DNA of 64,000 nt from Polytrichum commune (taxonomy: Eukaryota; Streptophyta; Polytrichopsida; Polytrichales; Polytrichaceae). Position 1 is the first letter of the stretch. Each line of letters begins with the position of its first letter. The translations under genes and the position numbers were made by a program. Of the stretch, positions 24,341 to 36,378 are shown in pieces. Location: positions 54,954,758 to 55,018,757 of the forward strand of contig OX485805.1 of assembly GCA_950295325.1 (NCBI GenBank). Direction: 5' to 3'. The notes under the pieces were generated by a model. It had not been told where the DNA came from. It saw only the letters and a program-made list of their open reading frames with translations, and made no database searches.

Positions 24341-26569
24341 GTTTCACGTCCACGTCCATCATGTCATGTCTTGTGATATCGACATGATGCCGGACCCAAA
24401 AACGTCACGTCGGCAAGGGTAAGGCCAATAATTTACCCAAGAGGAAAATTGACGCAGTTAACCCCTTGGTCGACTGCTAAAAGGTGGTCTTATGTTTCCA
24501 CTCCCAATTCCATTTAAAAGTTCCCCTTTTTTTAGTTGGGCTAAGGTTGGCATTGCATCGCTTATGGTATGCAATAATGTTAGAGGAATAACAATGTTGG
24601 AATGGAAAACCTTGAGGAAAGCGCCAAGTAGGTTGCATAGAGCAACATAGAGCATATCGGGAAGAGCAAGTCTGAGAGAAGATAAGTAGCCAAGGTTGAC
24701 CAAGAGAAACAAAGATGGAACAAAAGTAAGAACAAAAACACTTACCATTGAGTGAAGAAGCAACTACCAATGAAGAAGAACCCCGACCAAACAAAATTGC
24801 CAACGAGCCCAATAGTTATCCAGACCAATACCTCAACACCACTACCTCCCCATCAATATTCCATGAACTCACCAAGACTCCCACACCAAATCACTCAACA
24901 AGTCCATCAATATTCCTATACAAATACCTTTCCAATACATTCATCAACACAAACGTGCTAATACTTGTCCATCAAGGCCCTGCTCCCACCCAACAAGAAC
25001 CACCCCAGAAGCCACCAAGCGCAACCCACAAAGAATCACCCAATGTCGAAAGGGACCACTACATGCCATCGTCGATACACATGCACAAACCTAACATAGG
25101 AATCCACAAAACAACCCCCCCCCCACACACACACACACCCAAAAAAAAAAAAAAAAAAAAAAAAAACTGTCAGACAAACATGACAATACAAAATGTCCAT
25201 CCCAATGCCCATGAGCACAAGTCTCAATGGCCATAAATTCCACAAAAACCTCATAACAAATCTTCAAAGCACCCTATGGCACAAAACCACACATACCATT
25301 GCAACCCAAAACCTGTCAAGACCCATAATGAAACTCCACCAAGAGACAACAATATTTTAGCAAAACTTGACGGCAAGCCTCACTTCAAAAACACAAATTA
25401 GCTTTCACATACAAACAAAATATCCAATTAGACACACATACTTGGCATCAAAATGACTCTATACATACCCATAGACACCTAAAACTACATAATTAGCAAA
25501 TACATGAACCATAAACAACCAACAAAGTGACACAACAAAGCCAAGAAAAACAATCTCACTTGGGAAGCAACACACCAAGGAGAAGTGAACTAGACTTCAT
25601 GCAAAGGAACTTAGTAGCAAAATAATGAGCCATAGCCAATCAAACTACATATTGTGACAGAAAAAGCTATTGAACTTGTCATGAATGCAAGGAACATGAA
25701 ACTACACCTCAAGGGAGATATGCTTCGAGGCCACCCAGTACCTGGGATACTCAAGACATCCGTAATGAGCTACCACATAGCCCAACAATCAAAATTTCTC
25801 ACCCTTGCAAAGCCCGACATCGAGAAGAACTTTGCATTTCTCATTTTTGCCGCCAAAAAATATAGAATGGATTGTTGAACAAGGGAATCCTCTACCATAT
25901 CAAGAGACTTAAGCTTAAATGCCATAAAAAAAGAAAAAAAAGGCACTGGAAACCCGTTAGAGCCCTGAATTATCACAACATTGGTAGCAAACAACCTCCC
26001 TCAAAGAGAATCCCAAACCACAATCATGAAAACAATCAAGAAGCTCTTTGGAGAAAACACTTATGTAATATCAACTTCATATAAGCAATTAACAATTCGA
26101 TCACCACTCTAGTTGTTGTCACGTACATTGCCTCAATGTGGCGGTGTATATGAGATGGCTCAACACATTTACCTTCATGCATGGGAGAAGGGTGGACTTC
26201 ATCCCACATTAGGAGAGCATGAATGGCACCAAACCCAACAAAAGCGCAACAAGGCTTGCACAAGCTCCAATACATAAGCCATCACACACAAGGTAGAAGC
26301 ATTGAACAATAACGTCACCACCAACCCAATCATTGGTAATGGTTTTTTTACCAAACCATGCAAGATTGGAGGAGAAGCTTAATGGGAAACCATGCTAGCT
26401 AGCAAAATCAACCTCAACACCGGCAAACGAGTGCGCACTACAATAGTTAAAACCTTCATGGTCCTTAAATGGACCATGCCAATTTTCAACATATGTTGGG
26501 GTTTTAAGTTTATGGTTAGATGCACATTTTTTGAATTCTTGAAGGAAACCTTTACCTATAGGCTCCTCT
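24341..26569. other. Spacer between inverted arms, A+C-rich plus strand
   Basis: From about 24750 to 26300 the plus strand is conspicuously rich in A and C and poor in G. It includes a C-run, a (CA)n tract and a 26-base A-run (about 25119-25166). Open frames here are compositional (Pro, Thr, His, Lys) and not convincing genes. Confidence 0.45.
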
Positions 26570-26943
26570 TTGCGGATTTTCTTCAAAATTTGCAATGTGA
26601 CTTTCAACCCTATGCATTCCTATCCAAATGGAAAAATGTTTTATGATCCTGGGAATGCAGGTTGGAAGGTAGTGCTCAATGCGCGACCCCTTTGTTGTGT
26701 GGTTTTAGACAAAGTAGAGGATTTAGGCCACTACCAAAGCAACAAAGCAACAATTTTGCAAGTATTGATGTTTGCGTCCACATGGAAGATCCTGAGGTAG
26801 ATTGGCATGACTATGGAAAATGTTTGTCAAGGTAACAAACAAGGATGTGCATGTGCATGTGTATGTGTATGAAAGCACACATGATCTACTAAGCATTCTC
26901 TTTAGCAAAAACTCCTCTGATGTTGATGATTATGCATTACATT
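26570..26943 (+). repeat. Inverted repeat family D, right arm
   Basis: Complement of 23960-24340. The frame at 26570-26800 reads through a PGNAGWKVVLNARP segment and the shared KVEDLGHYQSNKAT block, then diverges. Confidence 0.65.
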
Positions 26944-27113
26944 GTTCATGTGATGCAAAGTAAAAGGTCCAATGATATTCTAGAAACACGTTTAAGTGTG
27001 AAGGTGTAGGGCTTAATTGCTTCAAGAGATTAGACAAGTGGAACAACATAAATCTTGTTTGACAATAATATTCCTCTTACAAGTTGCAAAATTTACAATT
27101 TGTGGATATTTCT

Positions 27114-27185
27114 TCCCTTGTAGTCTAGATGGTTAGGATACTCAGCTCTCACCCAACAACCCGGGCTCGATTCTCAGCAATGGAA
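27114..27185 (+). pseudogene. tRNA-Glu(CUC) pseudogene
   Basis: A 72-nt sequence closely follows plant tRNA-Glu: TCCCTTGTAGTCTAG start, GGTTAGGATAC D-arm side, CTCTCAC anticodon loop (anticodon CUC), CCGGGCTCGATT T-arm and CAATGGAA 3' end. The acceptor stem pairs at six of seven positions. The anticodon stem is broken by substitutions and an apparent 1-nt deletion, and the T-stem has a mismatch, so it is unlikely to be functional. It could instead be the head of a decayed tRNA-Glu SINE. No tail or target duplication was seen. Confidence 0.75.
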
Positions 27186-28227
27186 GTTCTTAAGAAAAGA
27201 ATAGACTATATTTCAAAGACTTTTTTTTTTCACATGCTTTTGGGTCAACCAAACATTTGATGAATTCTTGAGGTATAAGCGAGTCTTAGATGACGTATAA
27301 CAAAAATTTATTTAGCAAAAAGAAGTAAATTTAGAAGTTGGACCTCTTGGTTACCTTCAAAATTTGTGGCCGGCTCATGAGTAGCTATATACTTTGTAAA
27401 CCACGTGCGGTCATGGGTTATTTGAAGATGGGCTATTTATCAAACCTTCTTGATTAAATGAAACCCTTTTAACATATAAATTAGTACTTTAAGATATTTT
27501 TCAAAACCCTATGGGTAAATATAATATGCACCATGAATACATCATGAATAATTTATTTTATAGACTTCATTTTATTTGTAAACTGTACCTTTCATTAAAA
27601 TCTTGAAATATTAACATAATTTGACATTGATCGGTAACAAACAACAACAATACATTGCCATAATTTTCAAATAGTAACAATTATGCTTAATGCCTAAAGT
27701 GTTGCAATTTGGTGTGCTTACCTTCAAAAACATGAACAAAAACTAGAATAAGGAAAAAAAAATAGATGGTTCTCACATTCAAGTAATGTGCTCAAAAACA
27801 CAATGAAATGAACCTACAACATTTGACAAATATCCAAAATTATTGTCTGCAAAGAATCAAATGCCCAATAATATTGTCTACAAGGGCAAGTGTTCAAGCT
27901 TGATCAACAATAATGCAATTCTGACAACTAACCGGATTTTCCCACAAAGTCATCTAACCTCTTATCATTTACGCGATCAAGCAAATAAATCTTCCTAACC
28001 GGATCATACTTCATTATCACATTTGACATAATTGAATTTGCATCTACCCACTTATAATATGTTTGGTCATAGTGGATTTTGAGGTGTCCTTGAGCAGGGG
28101 GGAAAATATATCATAAATTCAAATGTTGGCATGACAACTTCCTTTTCAAATGCAACTTCTTGTCTTTTTTGGAGGTCGACGGGTTGCCTACATAATTCTC
28201 ATTTTGTGCCAAATTTCCTCCGCATCA
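27186..28227. other. Intergenic, no gene seen
   Basis: AT-rich, with no frame or structure I can support. Confidence 0.4.
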
Positions 28228-28235
28228 TTTGAAGT

Positions 28236-28795
28236 CACGGGTAGGTCACTTAGTGCATTTTAAAAACGACGTGCGGCATAATATAGAGAGGATTAAAATC
28301 ATTTGAAATAAAAATTATAAAGGAATTCCAAATAATGAAGGGGCCATTAAATGTAGACAATCCCATTATAAGTAAGTTAGATGGACATAAAATGTGGGCC
28401 ATTATTTTTTGTAAAATTAATATAGGGGCTGAATGTAAGGATCCTAGAAGGTATGTTTAGTATGTTTGCTATGGTCTCCTATGTGTTTTCTTCATAACTT
28501 TGTTTGCAATGATATTACTGTTTGCACCCTTCTTTGTTTCCATGGTTTCCCTTGACACTCGTCAATGCGTTAGGAAGTAGATTAGCTTTTATTACTTAAA
28601 AAGAATATAGGGTACAAAAAATTGCAGTGACTTGGACAATATAAGTAATGGAAGGGTGCAAACAAATGGGCCATTTTTGAAATTTAAGTAATTATAGGGA
28701 GGCTTTAATTCAACCCTTGAAGGTAAATAGCCCCAAAACAAAAAACCCCCAGCCGCACGTGGTGCACAAAAATGCCTTAGAGTGACCTACCCGTG
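28236..28795. mobile_element. hAT-type MITE with 8-bp TSD (second family)
   Basis: A 560-bp element with inverted termini. CACGGGTAGGTCACT is perfect at both ends, and imperfect pairing continues inward to a shared ACGTGCGGC block, about 45 bp in all. It is flanked by identical 8-bp duplications TTTGAAGT at 28228-28235 and 28796-28803. The inside is AT-rich and non-coding. TSD length points to hAT or a related 8-bp-TSD superfamily. The termini differ from both the other MITE and the complete hAT. Confidence 0.92.
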
Positions 28796-28803
28796 TTTGA
28801 AGT

Positions 28804-30700
28804 GCCCAATCCACCACGTACTACTGTCAACTCTTTGGAAAATTGACGTTGGGGTGTTGTTCTTGGGCGGTCTCATTCTGTTGTGTTTCTTAGCACCTTT
28901 GAATGTTGAAAATTTATAGTTGAATAGAAATTCCTTGAAATAGCATTTGTTTGAGAGCCTAGTCACATATGAATTTACACTACACTTGAGGGCATGTGAT
29001 CAATCTACATGATTTTGGAAATGTCTTGAGACGGCCTTTGAACACTTCTTTTGGATTCTCACAATCTCATGGTCAGAGCTCTTGGCTTGTGTGTGAAGTG
29101 GCCCTAAACCATGATATTTAATGCCAACTTCTAAATTGGACGACTTGGCAGGCAATTTCTCATCCAATCAAATACATTCATTGAATCTCCCATAAATTCT
29201 TCTTTTGTCCAAATATTACATACCCTACTTTATTAATACAAATTAAATACCACCTATACTTTTCACCTAACCTACTTTAGATATAAGATTGTATGGGACA
29301 TTTCATTCAAGCTATAATAATTAAAAAATTTGCTTATATTTTGCTCTATTGAATTTAAAGTACCCTATATTTTTTTTCTCACATGGTCTCATAAAATTTT
29401 GATAATGACCTCCTTGTCAGACAACACTAATGATACATTTTAATATTAAACAATTAAATGGAGATATGTGAATTCTCAATAATTATAATTTAAAAAATAG
29501 TATTGAAATATGATAAAATAAGAATGTAATAATTTTAATTAAATTAAATACTTCGAAATTTATGAATTATGAAAACCTAATTGAATGTTTGATATTCTCA
29601 TAATCATATAGATTTGTGTAATTTATGAAAGGATCCTACCATACAATTGAACATGTTGTAATTTCAAGTGGGGCCTTGGTCCAATTTTATTTAGATATTA
29701 GTTTTTTTCTTTCATATATGTGCATCTCATGTGTGGATATGCATCCAAGCATTATAAATCTTCTCAACCACACTTCATTTCAAGGTCATCCACATCATAA
29801 GTATTGTTCACCATCAAAAAGATATATATGTAAAATGTTTCATGTACAACTACTAGGACATTTTGCGTAGGCCAAGTAGACAATGTTATTGGGGGAACAA
29901 AAAGCACTTTCACTCGTTGATCTTCTCATGTGACTAAGTGAGTGAAGCTAGCTATAATATGCTTGTTCTCCAACATGGGTGGCACATGAAGGCAACTTTT
30001 TGTATCACGGGGAACATAAAGAAAAAGGCAGCACGCAATGTAGAGACTCTATTCATTAAAATTATAATGAGGCTTGGAAAAGGCTACAATTACATTGCAT
30101 GAAAATGGGCCTACAAAGTGTGTCCACATAGTATATCTCCTTATTCCTGCTCAGAAGTCAAGCTACCTAACTCCATGTTGATTGGTTGACAAAATTGCCA
30201 TGGCCACAACACGATGATGATTCTTACCATGTTCACATCCATCCATCCATCCATTGGCCGCCTTTTCTTGCCGCATCGCCGCCTTTTTTTGCAACCATTT
30301 CTTGCCATGTTGTTGCCTTTATCTACTGCCTTGGCTTGTCTTGGCGGAAGTTGCATTATTGCCTTCTACTGAAAATACATTCTTTTTAATTCATTGATAA
30401 TTTTGTTCTTGAGATTCTTCTGTCTAGGATGTCGAGAACGTGTGTGAAATTTGTGCATTCATGTGATTGCATAATTTGTCAAAGAAGCTTCGAACGTGCA
30501 TGTAATTTTGTGAGGATTATAGCAAAAATATGAATCATGTGCGAGTGAATATGTGTGATTATGAGTGAGTCTTGAAACTTGATTGTGCAATAGAGGTCAT
30601 GCTTCATGAATCACCTCACAAGGTGCAAGTATCCAATGTTGCAGCCAAGTACAAGCTATGCATTCTACATGGCCGTTCCTTCATGAGCAAATGTTGATAA
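28804..30700. other. Intergenic, no gene seen
   Basis: Contains one copy (about 29068-29110) of a motif also found near 58.1-58.6 kb, a very AT-rich stretch at about 29200-29640, and (CCAT)n at 30237-30257. No coding signature. Confidence 0.4.
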
Positions 30701-30968
30701 TTTAGTTTGTTCAATTACAACAAGCTCACTGTAGAAACCTTGAGATGTGGCTTGATGGATCTAATTATCCAATGAACTCTTTTGGAAAGCATCTTACATT
30801 TTCATATTTCAAGAGTATTTTAGAATTTGTTGGAGAGGGACAAAATGGATTACTTGGATATGCTGAAAGTTTATCGAGATCCGTGATTGATTTAAGATAA
30901 AAAAGACTTAGAACTACAACTTTTGAGAAGTCATGTTGGTATACTGAATGATGCCTTATTATAACGAG
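30700..30968 (+). pseudogene. Left fragment of an unrecognised decayed coding sequence
   Basis: Broken frames give protein-like segments such as DKKDLELQLLRSHVGILNDALL. Taking one copy of the hAT target site, the frame continues into 36379 onward. This suggests the same ancient gene or element lies on both sides of the hAT insertion. Family not recognised. Confidence 0.4.
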
Positions 30969-31053
30969 GTAGTGGACAGCGAATTATTTTTTGGCGATTT
31001 ATCGTTATTTGTGCTATCACTAATGGGCGTGTACGAAATGCCCTTTAATAAGT

Positions 31054-31091
31054 GGGCAGATCTAGGCGTTTGAAATCGCCTAAATCTGCCC
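31054..31091. repeat. Subterminal hairpin of the hAT element
   Basis: GGGCAGATCTAGGCG pairs with CGCCTAAATCTGCCC at 14 of 15 positions around an 8-nt loop, about 75 bp inside the left terminus. Confidence 0.85.
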
Positions 31092-31114
31092 CTACTAGCC
31101 GTCCATTAGTCGCC

Positions 31115-31213
31115 GCCCTCCCGTCTTCGCCCTCCCGTCGCCGCCCTGCCCTCCCGTCTTCACCCTCCCGTCGCCGCCCCGCCCTCCCGTCTTCGCCCTC
31201 CCGTCGCCGCCCT
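31115..31213. repeat. 33-bp minisatellite, three units
   Basis: Three near-identical 33-bp units (starting 31115, 31148 and 31181) made of GCCCTCCCGTCTTC and GCCCTCCCGTCGCCGC blocks. Blocks of the same kind reappear at about 31935-32000, so the array may have expanded on both sides of the leader intron. Confidence 0.9.
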
Positions 31214-31310
31214 CCACCGATTCGAATCCGCTCCGTCCCGCCTTCGCCCACCTTCGCTGCCAACAACTCCATCCCTTCACATCCATCGCAACAACCTCAC
31301 CGTACATAAG

Positions 31311-31560
31311 GTGAGTGTAGTTGCATTCATTCTCCATCCAATTTGCCCACATCGCTACCCTGCAATTGCTTGCCCAGTTGCCATTGCCAACCCCCTCGCC
31401 TCGGGCCTCCAGATCTGATAGACAGTGCCTTGCAATGTTGCACTGTTGATGGGAACCGCGATGAGAGGCTCTTCAATGCATGCTTGTGTTAGGTAGGATT
31501 TCTTGGGTTTTGTTGTGATTTGCTATCACTAATGGGGATGGATTTGAATTTTGGATGCAG
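31311..31560 (+). other. Probable 5' UTR intron of the hAT transposase
   Basis: A strong donor, ATAAG followed by GTGAGT at 31311, and an acceptor GGATGCAG ending at 31560 would remove a leader intron. Inferred from splice-site quality only. Confidence 0.45.
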
Positions 31561-31619
31561 AGGAGGCGTAGTGGTCACTGGTGAGGGTGGCGGCGTGAGA
31601 GTTATGGCTGCGAACATGT

Positions 31620-31935
31620 ATGTGCCGCTTTGTGCTCGCTTTGTGCTCGCTTTGTGCAGTTTTGTGCATCTTTGTGCTGGGTTCGCTGTATCCTTGTGCA
31701 TCTTTGTGCATTTTCTGCCACCTTCGCGGTGCATCTTTGTGCCGCCTTCGCTGGCCATCGTTGCATTGTTGTGCCGCCTGCCTTCGCTGGCCATCGTTGC
31801 GTTGTTGTGCCGCCTTCGCGGTGTATCTTTGTGCCGCCTTCGCTGGCCAGCTTTGCGCCTTCGCGCCTTCTTCGTGCCTTCGCGGTGCATCTTTGTGCCG
31901 CCTTCACTGGCCATCTTTGCGTTGTCGCCGCTTCG
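31620..31935. repeat. Degenerate GC-rich repeats in hAT leader
   Basis: Recurring phrases TTTGTGCCGCCTTCGCTGGCCATC and TTCGCGGTGCATC, imperfectly iterated. All forward frames are open across much of this, giving Cys/Leu/Arg-rich translations that are compositional rather than a real protein. Confidence 0.75.
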
Positions 31936-32083
31936 CCTTCGTCGCCCTCCCGTCGTCGCCCTCCCGTCTTCGCCCTCCCGTCACCTTTGCCCTCCCGTCG
32001 CCTTGCTTCGCTGGCCTTCCTACCGCGCTGCCCTTGGCCTTCCTTCGCTGCGTTGCCTTGCATCTTTTGGGTTCGCTTCGAAG

Positions 32084-35000
32084 ATGGCTCCAGGGCATTC
32101 TTCCACCCCGAAACGGCCAAGTTTCAAGCAGAGGGTGTTGCTCATAACACCTACTGGAGACTTGTCCACTGCGGCAATGGTGGATGTCACTGCCAACAAA
32201 TCCGATGGGGCAAGCTTGGGGGACTCCTCCTCCACCCCAGCGCCCAGGGCCTCCCCATCCCCAGCTGCATCTGCCGACATTGGGGGTTCTCAAACCACAG
32301 TTGATGCTCCGGAGATTGGTGGAGACACCGAGCTCATCCCCTCCGTGCAGAAGGTGCCTTCGAAGCAACGGAAAGCTGCAAAAAGAAGGTAAGTTTGCAA
32401 TTTGCTCCTCTTTGTTATTCATCGCTTAATCAAGCAAATGTGCATCCATCTTGATTGAAGTTCTTCATGCTCAACATAAACATGGAGCAACCTGATTCTC
32501 AATGCAGGGACTGCCTTCGTTCTCAGACTTTTGCTCAATGCTTTCGAGTGAGATTCTCAAAGTATGTGACCTAATTTCTCAAGTATGCATGTGATGAAAT
32601 TACAGTGCATGGTTGGGTAGAGTTATAGGAAGTATCTATTTCCATAGCCATTTTGTTCATAATTGTTGGAACTCATATGTTTATCTGATAATGTGCAATC
32701 TCCTTTGTACTGTCATCCTGGGTTCTTGTTGGAGTATATTCACAGAACTCTACAACTTTTATGGAGGTATTTGTTTCCATATGACTCAATAAGTGCTGTC
32801 ATGAAATAGTTCTTCTAAGACCTATCTTGCTACAAATTCTGTAGTTTGGGGACAACCTGTATCAGTGACTTAGGTTATCAGTGTCAATCCATTCAATGGC
32901 GTTGCTGTCATGTGTTTCAATGAATGCGGATTGATGTATCTCAGAGTTTGATTTCGTAGACCATGCATTCTTTGATTGCCTTATGTCAAGGTGTGGGAAA
33001 ATGGTGTCTGTTCGGTTGTAGCTTTGTTGATAGCTTTCAGAGCTTCCTATTCATAACCAGGGATTTATGCAATGAGTGGCTTGAGTGTCATTGAGCATTT
33101 CAAAGTTAAGAACCGGAAAAACAGAGGAAAATAGTGTTGTGACTCTGAAGTGCAAGTGAGTTTAGGTTTCAAGTTTCCTCTGCTGTAGACACAAACATAG
33201 TGACTATTGACTGCATGCGAAATCAAGTTAGTTTTAAAGCCTTCGAGCTTAGTCATGCTCTCAGAGGAGCTGCTGAGTATGTCAATCACTGAATTGTAGC
33301 AACCAAATTGCTATCTATGTGTAAATTGCTATCTATGTGTGCAGATTCCAGGACACTTGGCAAGCCAAGTACCCTTGGTCAGAGCAGGATGCGGAAGGTG
33401 ATGGCAGATTTGAGAAGGTCAGGTGTGTCATTTGCTCGAAAATCAATGGTAGGGATAAGATTCTTGATGCTAAAGATGACAACTTGAAAAAACATCAGGG
33501 TTGGAAAAAATGTGTCTCTGATATGCCTAACATGAAGTTGAAGAGGGGGGAGTGGTATTGGGACTTGAACTCCACCCACAAGCGCGCTGAAAGGGCATTT
33601 GCTGCACTACCAGCGGGCGACATTGCCACAATGGTTGCAGCAGGGGCTCCTCCCAAAAGGAAGGAGGTTCAAATGGCTGTCATCTTCCACTTGCTGCAAT
33701 TCGGGAGGCCAATGACCGAGTATCCTCCCATGAAGGAACTCTTGCAATTCCTTGGTGTTCCTAAGGTGAAACTCTAACCTCTTCTAATTTCCAGTTTTTC
33801 CTTTTTTTCCCATTTTTTGTTGCAACATTAGCTTTGTTGATAATGTGCTTTGAATGGCTTTGTAGGTTCCATTGAAGCATTGGACCGAGGGTGCGGGTTG
33901 GGAAATGGGTGAGAGCTTGCTTAATGTTGTGCAAGCCAAGACAAAGGAAATAGTAAGTGCTGCCCCATATTTTTCAATCAGTTGTGATGAAGTAACAACG
34001 GTGGACAACCAATCTTGGATTAGTATTCATGTGTACACAATTTCTGATTGGGAGAGAGTGCCCTTGCTTCTGTCTTTGGAACGTGTGATCGAGGGTGGTT
34101 CAGCTGAAAGCATAACTAAGATTATTCTTGGTGCCCTTGATAAACAAGGTGGGCTAACCCCCCAGCAAATAAGAGATCGGTTCATGGCCTTTGGGGCAGA
34201 TGGTGCTTCGGTCCTACAAGGCAAGAGGAATGGTGTTACTAACAGGTTGCAAGTCTCTCATGCGCCACACATGCAAGGCATGCATTGTGTGGCACATCGA
34301 AGCAACCTTGCAGTGCAATGTCTATCAGATCTGGAGATGGTGAGTAGGATAGAAACCCTACTGGCAGCCCTGCACAGGTATTTCAGCAAGTCCCCAAAAC
34401 GTCATTTGGAGCTCCAAAAACTTGCTGAGTTGCTTGAGACAAAGGGTAGGAAGATACTTCAAAATGTGAAAACTAGGTGGATCAGTATGTTAAGTCCTTT
34501 GCAACGTGTTTTATCCGAGTACCGCACTCTTTTGGTGAAGATGTATTCGGATCAATTTGTGAAACCGGTAATCACAGCTGCCAAGGTAAACTATGAACTC
34601 TTGGCTGACATCAAATGTTTGTTGACAATGGCGGCGGTGGTGCCCCTTCTTGAGGCGGTAAAGGCCTTGGTTGTCTTTGCACAATCACCCTCAGTATATG
34701 TATGTGATTTCACAAGGGCTTTGGATCTTTGCATACAAGATGTGCATGACTTGTACTGCTCTGAGAAAGCATTCACTTCTGATGCATTTGCATGCTTCAT
34801 TCGGATTACTGAGCTTTCTCATGATAGCATTCGCTTGAGGTGGCATCCGGATGTGAATGATTGTGTTGAACATTTAGTCTTCGAGGCCCATCTTTCTACT
34901 TCAGCGGGCTCACACCTGAATGCTACTTGCATTGATCCTCAAACTTCGATGAGGACCTTCGTAACAAAAGAATTATTTGACATCACCATTTCAGGAGTGA

Positions 35001-35865
35001 AGGCTGAGGTTACAGGTTTGTTTCTCTAACTCTTTTTTTTTCATCTTCAATGCACTTGGTAATTTCCTTTGTTAAGTTCTGCTCTTTGTTTACATGCTTG
35101 TAAGTTGTGGGTCTAAAGTATTGGTGGTATGCTTGCAGAGGTGGCCGCAATGATGGTAATGGAACTGCAGAGCAGGTTTCCACCAAGTGAGGTGATGGAT
35201 GCATTGTCAATTGTGTACCCTCAATTTTGGATTGAGCCAGGGCATGAGGACAAGCTAACATGTCACATGAACACTTTGAAGGCTACATTTTGTGTGCCCA
35301 AACAGATTTCTAGCACTCCATTAGAGTATGAAACTAGCCCACCACTGTTGGATGCAGCTGCACTTGATCGGCAACTGCACTGGTTCAAGGTGGCCATGGT
35401 GAACAATTCCGAGCATGCAATGCGTGCATTGGACTTGAATGTTCATCCCATAACGAAGGTTTGGCGTAATTTTGCACAATCTGGTCCGTTGAGGGGGATG
35501 TTCCCCGAGTTCTTCAAGCTCGCAGAAATTGCGATGATTCAAGTATGCTGATTTTTGGTTCTTTGCTAATTTTTAGTTCTTTGCTGATTTTTTGTTCTTT
35601 GCTGATTTTTGGCTCTTTGCTGATTTTTTATATGTGTTTGCTTCACACCTTGCAGGTTCTTGGGAGTGTAGAGGATGAAAGAACATTCTCCAATGTTGCT
35701 TTCTTGAAGAACAAACTCCGCAATCGATTGACAGAGCACTTGCCTCTTGTTACCACTATGTTTGCACAAAAACACTACACTTTGACTTCATTCCCTTACA
35801 AGGAAGTTGTTTCGGATTGGAGGGGCTTAAAGCCAAAGCGGGGTAGATATGCATTGGGTGTTTGA
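32084..35865 (+). CDS. hAT transposase with BED-type zinc finger, 5 exons, intact
   Basis: Exons 32084-32388, 33345-33765, 33866-35015, 35139-35542 and 35656-35865 join in phase across four GT-AG introns, giving 829 aa without a stop. The start ATG at 32084 is the first after the repeat-rich leader. Residues 1-100 are Ser/Pro/Ala-rich and probably disordered. A BED-type zinc finger follows at about 102-160, with an FQDTW..KYPW lead and ligands Cys129, Cys132, His152 and Cys158. The catalytic region has SCDE (Asp283), FGADGAS (Asp354), CVAHRSNLA (Cys383, His386) and a TRW block, as in hAT RNase H-like transposases. The last exon is the C-terminal dimerisation signature, DERTFSNVAFLKNKLRNRL, with Glu768 the likely third acid. 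It lies inside paired termini with a TSD, so it is a mobile-element gene rather than a domesticated host gene. Confidence 0.93.
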
Positions 35866-36378
35866 TTCACATAGAATGATTTACAATGGAAACTTATTTA
35901 GGGGGTTTTTCACACTTCTTAGAGCATTCAAATTTCAGAGTAGAAGCAACTTATTGACTCCAAAGATGATTTACGCCAATTCACATGGCTAAATGGCAAT
36001 GTATGCCTATTATGAATGAAGAAGTGTTTTCCTCCTATATTTTTTGTGTGTCATGGTTTCAATTTCGCATAATACATGCTACATTTCATCCATGAAATAG
36101 CATCATTGAATTATGTTTTTTTTTGCACCTAGCTGAATTTCTCCCGCCTTTTCAATGTTATATCGCATGTGTAATGATTTGCTCACATGGAAATATAGTG
36201 CCAAATGAAACTAAACCTTCCCTCATATTCGCAAAATATTATACTGAAATATATGCCCAAATAGGCTCCAACACGTCAATCACATTCAATAAAATAGTTA
36301 CTTCACCTCCAAGGTAAAATTGAAAAATAGTTACTTCACCTCCAAGGTAAAAGTGAAAAAAAATTCGCTGGTAGTGGA

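Larger units (their letters stand above)
30977..36370 (+). mobile_element. Complete autonomous-type hAT transposon with 8-bp TSD
   Basis: A 5,394-bp element. The left terminus CAGCGAATTATTTTTTGG (30977) and the complement of the right terminus, CAGCGAATTTTTTTTCAC (36370), match at 14 of the first 15 bases. Identical 8-bp duplications GTAGTGGA flank it at 30969-30976 and 36371-36378, as expected for hAT. Just inside the left end is a 15-bp imperfect hairpin (31054-31068 with 31077-31091), a candidate transposase-binding structure. A GC-rich repeat-filled leader follows, then an uninterrupted five-exon transposase gene and a 3' UTR of about 500 bp. Perfect TSD, paired termini and an intact gene together indicate a young insertion that may still be mobile. 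GC content of the leader contrasts sharply with the AT-rich host DNA. Confidence 0.95.

Noticed and set aside
24748-25236. 162-codon frame on the plus strand
   Set aside because: Pro/Thr/His/Lys composition follows the A+C-rich strand and the CA and A-run microsatellites. No domain or splice support.
31520-32304. Long overlapping plus-strand frames with Cys/Leu/Arg-rich translations
   Set aside because: Several frames are open at once across GC-rich iterated sequence. The translations are low complexity and only the part from 32084 joins a real gene.
32084-35865. Domesticated host gene derived from a hAT transposase
   Set aside because: Paired termini and a perfect target-site duplication show that it is still inside a complete transposon.
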